A stretch of DNA of 49,098 nucleotides from Sphingobacterium haloxyli. GTDB lineage: Bacteria; Bacteroidota; Bacteroidia; Sphingobacteriales; Sphingobacteriaceae. The notes beneath the pieces were generated by a model that was not told the DNA's origin, searched no databases, and was given only the letters and a program-made list of their open reading frames with translations. Positions 43,371 through 49,098 of this stretch are shown here, piece by piece. Position 1 is the first letter of the stretch. Every line of letters starts with the position of its first letter. Position numbers and translations under genes: made by a program. The DNA is taken from contig NZ_PVBQ01000022.1 of assembly GCF_002980525.1 (NCBI RefSeq), positions 1 through 49,098 of the forward strand, read 5' to 3'.

Positions 43371-43401
43371 CAAAGATACGGCGTTTTCTTTCTTTTTCAA
43401 A
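43371..43401 (-). promoter_or_regulatory. Consensus promoter of small-RNA-like copy A
   Basis: On the minus strand TTTG (43401-43398), exactly 19 bases, and TATCTTTG (43378-43371) reproduce the Bacteroidetes consensus. The -7 box ends seven bases before the conserved CATAATTTAGG block, so the block would begin at or near the RNA 5' end. Confidence 0.7.
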
Positions 43402-43549
43402 ATCAGTTCCGTTGTATAACATTTATTTTACAAAAAGAGGGTAATTATACGATCTGCTGACGATTCGGCATACTTCTTGAAAGAAAAGTGCAACTACCGC
43501 GATGTTTCGGAGAATTCATCCGCCGGCGTTAATATAGTGATGAAAAAAT

Positions 43550-43669
43550 ATGAACAAGTTAAGAGATAAGTATGATCGTGTGCCGTTCGCGGCACGAACG
43601 TTTTGGGTTTTTGTTTTATTTGTGTTTGTTTTAATAGTCGAGCTTTTGACATTGCATAGGCTCGGATAA
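43550..43669 (+). CDS. Candidate 39-residue single-pass membrane peptide
   Basis: A short frame from ATG 43550 to TAA 43667-43669: a charged start (MNKLRDKYDRVPFAARTF), then a hydrophobic helix (WVFVLFVFVLIVELLTL), then HRLG. The layout, basic inside and one membrane segment, is that of small membrane proteins. Against it: no ribosome-binding site is clear, the hydrophobic part comes from a T-rich stretch, and a UUCG hairpin lies within the codons. It could equally be a hairpin with a T-rich tail. No family recognised. Confidence 0.25.
   Translation: MNKLRDKYDRVPFAARTFWVFVLFVFVLIVELLTLHRLG
43580..43595 (+). other. UUCG-tetraloop hairpin
   Basis: GTGCCG (43580-43585), TTCG, CGGCAC (43590-43595) form a perfect six-base stem with an extra-stable loop, followed by T-rich sequence (GTTTTGGGTTTTTG). 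It may be an RNA structure in the dehydratase leader or a terminator-like element. Confidence 0.5.
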
Positions 43670-43862
43670 CTGAAACGGAATACAGAGCGAACGAGTTTTA
43701 GGACGGAGTGTAGATAAAATGCGACGATTAGTTTAGTTGTCGACACAAACTGAATACCGGTTCTCCTTCCGGAAACATTTCATCAAGAGGTAAGTTATAT
43801 TTAAGAAAAATTGTACCGGGAAAATTTATTGTAACAAGATAATAGAACTAGACTATCCAAGG

Positions 43863-45809
43863 ATGGATTTAAATGTACTGAAGAAAAAGTTGCGGAAAGA
43901 TAACCCGCGGTGGGTTATTTTATTGATTGACATTATTATCGTATTTGGGTGCTACGTGGCGTTCAATTTTATTTTAAATAGTTTTTTGGGTGAATTTGAT
44001 ATAGACTTAATGTTGAAGAAAAGCATATTAGTCTTATCGGTTTATCTGATGTCTTTTCTGTTCATGAAGACCTATCGCGAAATTGTGCGGCATACTGGTC
44101 TTAGTGAAGCCATACGTATTTTCAAGACAGTCTGGTTGGCCTGTATGGGGCTTTTCCTCATTACTTTATTAGTTCGGTCCACTGCGGAGAAGGATTCAGT
44201 ATGGGCAGAATACTTCCGTTTATCCTATGCTGTAGTCTTTTCCCATGGCTTTTTTACTATGGTCATGTTGGTCGCGGCGAGAGTAGCTTATAGACAGATT
44301 TATGAACTGCTTTTTTTTACAAAACGGAAAAGTAGACACGTGCTTATTTTTGGTGCCTCCAGGCCCGGTCTGGTAGCATATGCTATGCTGCAGGACGATA
44401 TTCGATCAAAAAATAAGGTCATCGCGTTTGTGGAAGATAAACCCAATAGGGTGGGGAAAAACTCACGGGGCATACGGATTTTACATATCACCGAAATTGA
44501 TGAAAATTTTGTTCGAAAAAATGATATAGACGAGGTTATTATCGCTGTGGAGAACGATAACCCAGAGCGTCTCTCACGCGTGACTGACCATTTCCATAAT
44601 TTGAATATCGAATTAAAGATTATGCAACCCGGTCGTTCTCTACTCAGTGGAGGAGGGAAACGGCAAATTCGTCAATTGCGAATTGAGGACCTTTTGGGAA
44701 GAAAGCCCATTAAATTGGATAACCCTGTTGTAGAAAGGGAACTAAAAGGACGGACAATATTGATAACAGGTGCTGCGGGCTCTATCGGAAGTGAGCTTGC
44801 GCGACAGATAGCTATTCTACCCTACAGGAGAATCATTCTATTGGACCAAGCGGAGTCGGCACTATATGACGTGCAGCAAACGATCCATACTTCTAAGCCA
44901 AATGAGGCCTGTTTTATCGTCGGAGATGTGCGCGACAAAACGTTTATGCGACGTATATTCGAAATTCATAACCCCGATGTGGTCTTTCACGCAGCAGCGT
45001 ATAAACACGTGCCGTTAATGGAGGCAAACCCTTACGAAGCTGTTTGGACGAATGTATATGGCAGTCGCATTATGGCCGATTTGTCGATGGAATATGGCGT
45101 CTATAAGTTTGTGATGATTTCTACGGATAAAGCCGTCAATCCAACAAATGTTATGGGTGCTTCCAAACGAGCTGCGGAGATTTATGTCAATTCTTGCAAT
45201 GGAAAGGGCGATACCAATTTTATTATTACGCGTTTTGGAAACGTACTAGGATCTAATGGTTCGGTTATTCCGCTTTTCGAAAAGCAACTTGCGAAAGGTG
45301 GACCGTTAACGCTGACGCATCCAGATATCACACGTTTTTTTATGACCATTCCGGAAGCTTGCCAGCTGGTTCTAGAAGCTGGAACCATGGGTAGGGGAGG
45401 AGAGATATTTGTTTTTGATATGGGTAAATCGGTCAAAATTATAGACTTAGCTAAACGTATGATTAAGTTAAAAGGCTATCGTTATCCGCAAGATATCGAC
45501 ATTAAGATTGTCGGATTGCGGCCCGGTGAAAAAATCTACGAGGAGCTTTTGGCCAACAATGAGGATACCCTTAAGACTCACCATCCAAAAATTATGATAG
45601 CGAAAGTCTGTACAGCGGATTTGCCAGCAAAACGAAAACAGATTGATATACTATGTCGCCTTGTCGAACATAGTGATGGATCAATACAGTATGCTGATTT
45701 AGAGATTGTTCGTCAATTGAAAGCTGTGGTTCCTGAGTTTATATCTCAAAATTCGGTCTTTGATCAATTGGACAATAAAGATTCGATAGTAGACGAGGTC
45801 AATCGTTAA
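43863..45809 (+). CDS. Membrane-bound nucleotide-sugar 4,6-dehydratase (CapD/PglF/WbpM family)
   Basis: A 648-residue enzyme for capsule, exopolysaccharide or O-antigen sugar synthesis. Four transmembrane helices lie in the first 140 residues. A first Rossmann domain (about 150-270, CoA-binding-like) precedes the catalytic Rossmann domain, with cofactor motif TGAAGSIGSE (302-311). The catalytic region has Asp422-Lys423 in STDKAVNPTN and Met431-x3-Lys435 (MGASK), where Met stands in the place of the usual Tyr, as known for the large UDP-GlcNAc 4,6-dehydratases. Likely reaction: UDP-GlcNAc to UDP-4-keto-6-deoxy sugar. It stands alone; no glycosyltransferases follow. Confidence 0.9.
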   Translation: MDLNVLKKKLRKDNPRWVILLIDIIIVFGCYVAFNFILNSFLGEFDIDLMLKKSILVLSVYLMSFLFMKTYREIVRHTGLSEAIRIFKTVWLACMGLFLITLLVRSTAEKDSVWAEYFRLSYAVVFSHGFFTMVMLVAARVAYRQIYELLFFTKRKSRHVLIFGASRPGLVAYAMLQDDIRSKNKVIAFVEDKPNRVGKNSRGIRILHITEIDENFVRKNDIDEVIIAVENDNPERLSRVTDHFHNLNIELKIMQPGRSLLSGGGKRQIRQLRIEDLLGRKPIKLDNPVVERELKGRTILITGAAGSIGSELARQIAILPYRRIILLDQAESALYDVQQTIHTSKPNEACFIVGDVRDKTFMRRIFEIHNPDVVFHAAAYKHVPLMEANPYEAVWTNVYGSRIMADLSMEYGVYKFVMISTDKAVNPTNVMGASKRAAEIYVNSCNGKGDTNFIITRFGNVLGSNGSVIPLFEKQLAKGGPLTLTHPDITRFFMTIPEACQLVLEAGTMGRGGEIFVFDMGKSVKIIDLAKRMIKLKGYRYPQDIDIKIVGLRPGEKIYEELLANNEDTLKTHHPKIMIAKVCTADLPAKRKQIDILCRLVEHSDGSIQYADLEIVRQLKAVVPEFISQNSVFDQLDNKDSIVDEVNR

Positions 45810-45887
45810 AAGATGTTAAATGGGGTGCTTGGAAAAAATAAAGTGTGAGCTCCTGCGTTTTAAAGATAACAATAGAGTAATTTTTTT

Positions 45888-45954
45888 CATAATTTAGGTT
45901 AATTAATAATTGGTTAGTAGAAAAATCCTGAAGTTCCCCGCTTCAGGATTTTTT
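45888..45954 (+). ncRNA. Small-RNA-like element, copy B
   Basis: On the plus strand: CATAATTTAGGTT (45888-45900), AATT, AATAATTGGTT (45905-45915), then the stem AAAAATCCTGAAG (45921-45933) pairing exactly with CTTCAGGATTTTT (45941-45953), loop TTCCCCG, and a T-run. Here a TAATTTTT sequence (45878-45885) takes the place of the promoter box and the -33 is poor. The element follows the dehydratase gene by 78 bases on the same strand, so this copy may also act as that gene's terminator. Confidence 0.5.
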
Positions 45955-45958
45955 GTGT

Positions 45959-45966
45959 TAACTTTG
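45959..45966 (+). promoter_or_regulatory. -7 promoter box of the ZIP transporter gene
   Basis: TAACTTTG fits TAnnTTTG. It directly follows the terminator of copy B, with the start codon 29 bases downstream. The -33 position falls inside the terminator stem and does not match. Confidence 0.35.
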
Positions 45967-45994
45967 TACAGGATATAGCCCAGAGCATAAAATA

Positions 45995-46810
45995 ATGGAT
46001 CAAGTTATTAACTATTTTTCGGGAATTAACCCCGTATTAGCGGCGTTGTATGCATCGACTTTTACCTGGCTGGTTACCGCTTTAGGAGCGGCATTTGTCT
46101 TTTTCTTTAAGACCATGAATCGGAATTTTCTCGATGCGATGTTAGGCTTCACAGGTGGCGTGATGGTCGCGGCAAGTATATGGAGTCTATTAATCCCCGC
46201 TATAGACATGAGCGACGGCGAAGGGTTTATGCAAGTGTTGCCGGCAGTGATAGGTTTTTTGATGGGGACCGGATTTCTTTTTTTACTAGATAAATTATTG
46301 CCGCATTTCCATGTTAATTTTAAGCAGGTCGAAGGTGTGAAATCACCATGGCAGAAAACAACATTATTGGTGTTAGCCATAACATTGCATAATATTCCTG
46401 AAGGACTTGCTGTCGGCGTACTCTTTGGGGCGGTTGCCGCGGGCGTTCCTGAGGCAAGTATCGGGGGCGCTGTTGCGTTAGCCGTCGGAATAGGGCTGCA
46501 GAATTTTCCTGAAGGTATCGCTGTTGCTATGCCGTTGCGTCGCATGGGGATCTCGCGACGTAAGAGCTTTTATTATGGGCAGCTATCCGCTGTTGTAGAG
46601 CCGGTAGCCGCGGTATTGGGTGCGTTTGCGGTGGCATTCTTTACCCCAATATTGCCATACGCGCTGGCATTTGCTGCTGGTGCTATGATGTTTGTCGTGG
46701 TGGAAGAGGTGATTCCCGAAGCACAGCAGAACAAGAATTCGGATTGGGCAACGTTAGGTTTTATTGGTGGATTTATTTTAATGATGTCTCTAGATGTCGT
46801 GTTGGGTTGA
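45995..46810 (+). CDS. ZIP-family metal transporter
   Basis: A 271-residue inner-membrane protein with eight hydrophobic segments. The paired metal-site motifs LHNIPEGLAVG (helix 4) and LQNFPEGIAVAMP (helix 5) are the ZIP signature, and a further site with VVEEVIPEA lies in a later helix. This is the GufA/ZupT-like branch, which imports zinc or other divalent metals. The loop His residues (LLPHFHVNF) may also bind metal. The UDG-type gene begins 21 bases downstream and is probably co-transcribed. Confidence 0.92.
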   Translation: MDQVINYFSGINPVLAALYASTFTWLVTALGAAFVFFFKTMNRNFLDAMLGFTGGVMVAASIWSLLIPAIDMSDGEGFMQVLPAVIGFLMGTGFLFLLDKLLPHFHVNFKQVEGVKSPWQKTTLLVLAITLHNIPEGLAVGVLFGAVAAGVPEASIGGAVALAVGIGLQNFPEGIAVAMPLRRMGISRRKSFYYGQLSAVVEPVAAVLGAFAVAFFTPILPYALAFAAGAMMFVVVEEVIPEAQQNKNSDWATLGFIGGFILMMSLDVVLG

Positions 46811-46831
46811 TAATGAATAAAACGCGTGGGT

Positions 46832-47419
46832 ATGAATGAGGAAGCTAGGGCGTTATATTTAGATATAAAATGTTGTACGGTCTGTGAGCCGAAGCTGCCA
46901 TCGGGGGCCAACCCAGTGTTGACAGTTAATGACCAAGCAAGAATTTTGATTATAGGGCAGGCTCCAGGCATGAAAGTACATTTATCGGGCATCCCCTGGG
47001 ATGATCAAAGTGGAAGAGAACTTAGGGGTTGGTTGGGGGTTACTGAAGAAATATTTTATGATTCCAAACATTTCGCTATTGTCCCCATGGGATTTTGTTA
47101 TCCGGGAAAAGGGAAAAGTGGAGATTTACCCCCTCGCGCAGAATGCGCTCCTTTATGGCATGAACGTGTGCTGGCGCAATTGCAAAACGTGGAACTAACC
47201 TTACTAATTGGTAGGTATGCACAATCCTACTACCTTTTGGAGGGAAAGCAAAAGACGTTGACGGAGACTGTGAAAAATTTTCAACATTATTTGCCTAGGC
47301 ATTTTCCATTACCACATCCTTCGCCAAGGAATTTTATCTGGATGTCAAAAAATCCATGGTTTAAAGAAGAAGTTGTTCCCGAACTGCAAGAACGGGTCGA
47401 TCGGATCTTGGGAAAGTAA
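46832..47419 (+). CDS. Uracil-DNA glycosylase superfamily protein
   Basis: A 195-residue protein. The motif LIIGQAPGMKVHLSGIPWDDQSGRELR is the first active-site motif of the UDG superfamily, and PLPHPSPRN near residue 165 corresponds to the second, with its histidine. A cysteine group near the start (IKCCTVCEP) is notable, but an iron-sulfur cluster cannot be claimed. Activity on uracil or other bases is probable but not shown. The start is the ATG at 46832; an in-frame GTG at 46826 was not chosen. Confidence 0.85.
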   Translation: MNEEARALYLDIKCCTVCEPKLPSGANPVLTVNDQARILIIGQAPGMKVHLSGIPWDDQSGRELRGWLGVTEEIFYDSKHFAIVPMGFCYPGKGKSGDLPPRAECAPLWHERVLAQLQNVELTLLIGRYAQSYYLLEGKQKTLTETVKNFQHYLPRHFPLPHPSPRNFIWMSKNPWFKEEVVPELQERVDRILGK

Positions 47420-47420
47420 A

Positions 47421-47481
47421 AAAGAAACCCCGAAGTCGGGCGACTTCAGGGTTTCCAAACCAATTATTAACCTAAATTATG
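47421..47481 (-). ncRNA. Small-RNA-like element, copy C
   Basis: On the minus strand: CATAATTTAGGTT (47481-47469), AATAATTGGTT, then the stem AAACCCTGAAGTC (47454-47442) pairing with GACTTCGGGGTTT (47437-47425) with one G-U, loop GCCC, then CTTTTTT. A TACTTTTG promoter box (47492-47485) ends three bases before the core; the nearest TTTG lies 15 bases further up, shorter than ideal. The element faces the end of the UDG-type gene. The stem differs from copies A and B, while the two core blocks are the same. Confidence 0.55.
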
Positions 47482-47484
47482 AGT

Positions 47485-47492
47485 CAAAAGTA
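47485..47492 (-). promoter_or_regulatory. -7 promoter box of small-RNA-like copy C
   Basis: TACTTTTG on the minus strand fits TAnnTTTG and lies just before the conserved core, as for copy A. Confidence 0.45.
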
Positions 47493-47629
47493 GTGCAAAT
47501 TCTGTGCCAAAAATTTATGTTTTTAAGCAGAGGTGTAGTTTAAATTTACAAATAAGCAGATGCGTGTCTTTAATTTTTGTACACCGCATTCATTTTAAAT
47601 AAATAAAAATCCGTTAGTAGGAAACGATT

Positions 47630-48856
47630 ATGAAAGCAGTAATAAGATCATCCACAAATCCGGTGGTAAAAGGAACGATATACAGCATCTTATTCGCAAT
47701 TAGCTTTGGTCACTTTATCAATGACTTATTGCAGGCGGTTATACCGTCGATCTATCCAATGCTAAAGAAAGATTTTAATTTAAATTTTACGCAGATTGGT
47801 CTTATCACGTTGGCTTTCCAATTGTCTGCTTCAATATTACAGCCTTTTGTAGGGCGTTATACAGATAAAAGACCAAATCCAAGATCACTTGCTATTGGTA
47901 TGGGGATTACATTAATCGGGTTGATGTCATTATCACTAGCTTCGAACTATTTGTTGGTTCTCCTTTCCGTTTGTTTAGTGGGAATAGGTTCGTCCATTTT
48001 CCATCCGGAAGCCTCTCGTGTCGCGCAACTTGCATCGGGAGGCAAAAAGGGACTTGCACAATCTATTTTTCAAGTAGGTGGGAATGCAGGTAGTGCCGTT
48101 GGCCCGCTTATGGCAGCATTAATTATTATACCTCATGGACAGGATCATATTCGATGGTTTTGTTTGATTGCTTTTGTTGGGATTTTACTGTTGTCCGTAG
48201 TGGGGAAATGGTATAAAGGGAGTATAGAGCAACAGGAAATGCGAACGAGTGGTCCGAATGTAAGTGGACGTAAGCCTGACAGTCGAAGGTATGTATTGAG
48301 TCATGGAAAGGTTGTGTGCTCTATCATCATTTTACTTGTGCTGATCTTCTCTAAGTATATTTATATGACCTCCATGACTAGCTACTTTACCTTTTATTTG
48401 ATAGGTAAATTTGGTTTAAGTGTTCAGGATTCACAGTTTTATTTATTCGCATTTCTTGCGGCAGTAGCGGTGGGTACTATATTAGGTGGTCCGCTGGGTG
48501 ATCGGTTTGGACGTAAATTGATTATATGGATTTCCATTTTGGGCGCGGCTCCTTTCACCTTGGTGTTGCCACATGTTGATTTGACGCTTACCGTTATATT
48601 AGCAATCACTATTGGGGTGATAATCTCTTCTGCTTTTTCTGCCATTCTAGTGTATGCTACGGATTTGGTTCCTGGCAAAGTGGGTATGATTGCGGGGTTA
48701 TTTTTCGGATTTGCTTTCGGGATTGCGGGACTGGGGTCTGCTTTTCTGGGCTGGTTGGCGGATCATACTAGTATTGAATATGTATTTCGGATTTGCGCTT
48801 ATCTTCCGCTGATCGGTATAGTGACTTGGTTTTTGCCGAATGTTAAGCATAGCTGA
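47630..48856 (+). CDS. MFS efflux transporter, fosmidomycin-resistance (Fsr) type
   Basis: A 408-residue inner-membrane protein with about twelve hydrophobic segments. The first part (GHFINDLLQAVIPSIYPMLKKDF) and the segment VGIGSSIFHPEASRVAQLASGG are signatures of the Fsr group of drug:proton antiporters. The real substrate is not known from sequence. AGTAGGA lies ten bases before the ATG. It is transcribed from its own region (47482-47629), since small-RNA copy C separates it from the UDG-type gene. Confidence 0.88.
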   Translation: MKAVIRSSTNPVVKGTIYSILFAISFGHFINDLLQAVIPSIYPMLKKDFNLNFTQIGLITLAFQLSASILQPFVGRYTDKRPNPRSLAIGMGITLIGLMSLSLASNYLLVLLSVCLVGIGSSIFHPEASRVAQLASGGKKGLAQSIFQVGGNAGSAVGPLMAALIIIPHGQDHIRWFCLIAFVGILLLSVVGKWYKGSIEQQEMRTSGPNVSGRKPDSRRYVLSHGKVVCSIIILLVLIFSKYIYMTSMTSYFTFYLIGKFGLSVQDSQFYLFAFLAAVAVGTILGGPLGDRFGRKLIIWISILGAAPFTLVLPHVDLTLTVILAITIGVIISSAFSAILVYATDLVPGKVGMIAGLFFGFAFGIAGLGSAFLGWLADHTSIEYVFRICAYLPLIGIVTWFLPNVKHS

Positions 48857-49098
48857 TGCGCGCCGGGCTGCCTTCGTTCCGTCCCTGTGCGGTCCTGGGA
48901 GGGGGATTTTCAAAAACTATCGTGCAGTTTTCCAGGGTTTTGGGTCCTTCGGGGCGAAAAAAGGGTGTTTGGGCTTGCGTTTTATGCCCGGAATCTCTAC
49001 CTTTGCACCACTCCGCGAGGGAGTACGGCGGTCCTTCGGGACCTTGGGCCGGGGAGAGAGGAGAAAATAAAAAAATATTTTTTGCTTTTTTGAAAAAC
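48857..49098 (+). other. GC-rich structured stretch at the right edge
   Basis: No gene is accepted in these 242 bases. Most of it (to about 49060) is clearly richer in G and C than the rest of the window. It holds an 11-base direct repeat GGTCCTTCGGG (48943-48953 and 49030-49040), a good promoter (48974-49005) and two hairpins just after it: ACTCC/GGAGT (49010-49024) and GGTCC-TTCG-GGACC (49030-49043). It ends in A/T runs like those upstream of strong rRNA promoters. Two overlapping short frames here look like chance. Confidence 0.5.
48974..49005 (+). promoter_or_regulatory. Strong Bacteroidetes-type promoter near the right edge
   Basis: CTTG (48974-48977), a 20-base spacer and TACCTTTG (48998-49005) match the consensus with one change in the -33 box. 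Initiation near 49012 would begin a transcript that folds at once into two hairpins. The product lies beyond the window. Confidence 0.55.

Larger units (their letters stand above)
43261..43862. other. Long intergenic region upstream of the nucleotide-sugar dehydratase
   Basis: About 600 bases. The left part holds the small-RNA-like element on the minus strand with its promoter (43298-43401). The middle holds a UUCG-loop hairpin (43580-43595) inside a short open frame of 39 codons (43550-43669). Between 43670 and 43862 no structure or promoter is clear. The dehydratase promoter was not found, so a long leader is possible. Confidence 0.5.

Noticed and set aside
43516..43746. Minus-strand frame of 76 codons upstream of the dehydratase gene
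   Set aside because: No ribosome-binding site, promoter or domain; the composition is that of intergenic sequence.
48840..49093. Two overlapping plus-strand frames at the right edge
   Set aside because: They span the promoter and hairpins in the GC-rich stretch and show no protein-like pattern.

Overview
The window looks like chromosomal DNA of a Bacteroidetes bacterium, most likely of the Sphingobacteriaceae (Sphingobacterium/Pedobacter/Olivibacter type). The evidence is a SusC/SusD pair next to a one-protein hybrid two-component sensor, many lipoproteins with short lipoboxes, DUF4270/kelch and DUF2911 genes, weak or absent Shine-Dalgarno sequences, and repeated promoters of the Bacteroidetes type (TTTG, 19-20 nt, TAnnTTTG). 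No tRNA, rRNA, CRISPR array, insertion sequence or phage gene was seen. Family names come from recognising the translations by eye; no database search was run.

Layout. 1-4.5 kb: the end of a DsbD-like thioredoxin protein, a TPR protein, a tail-specific protease (prc) and ribonuclease HII (rnhB). 4.5-5.1 kb: a gene-free stretch with three strong inverted repeats. 5.1-12 kb: a CBM9-like secreted protein paired with an outer-membrane beta-barrel protein, then an M16 protease, fabD and an aldo/keto reductase. 12.1-29.5 kb: a polysaccharide utilisation locus made of a hybrid sensor/regulator followed by a six-gene run, GH31 (with a PA14-like insert), SusC, SusD, a surface-binding lipoprotein, BACON-GH5 and GH2, closed by a hairpin terminator. 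The enzyme set matches what is known for xyloglucan loci: an endo-glucanase cuts the backbone, SusC/D and the lipoprotein bind and import, GH31 removes xylose and GH2 removes galactose. No GH3 beta-glucosidase or GH43 arabinofuranosidase is inside the locus.

29.5-35.8 kb: a DUF2911 protein, a FucP/GluP-type sugar symporter, a hotdog thioesterase, a DinB-like protein, an orphan histidine kinase and gltX. 35.9-43.3 kb: a kelch/DUF4270 lipoprotein pair, a TetR regulator, a stand-alone GH3, L-serine dehydratase and an MBL-fold hydrolase. 43.3-49.1 kb: a membrane nucleotide-sugar dehydratase, a ZIP transporter, a UDG-superfamily protein and an Fsr-type efflux pump, ending in a GC-rich structured stretch with a good promoter that may lead into an rRNA or tRNA operon beyond the edge.

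The most unusual signal is a repeated short element. In three intergenic regions (43.30-43.37, 45.89-45.95 and 47.42-47.48 kb) the same bipartite core (CATAATTTAGGTT then ATAATTGGTT) precedes a strong hairpin of unrelated stem sequence and a T-run. Two copies follow a TAnnTTTG box, and one of these has a full consensus promoter, so these look like a family of tiny independent RNAs. A diverged fourth copy may lie at 31.77-31.82 kb.
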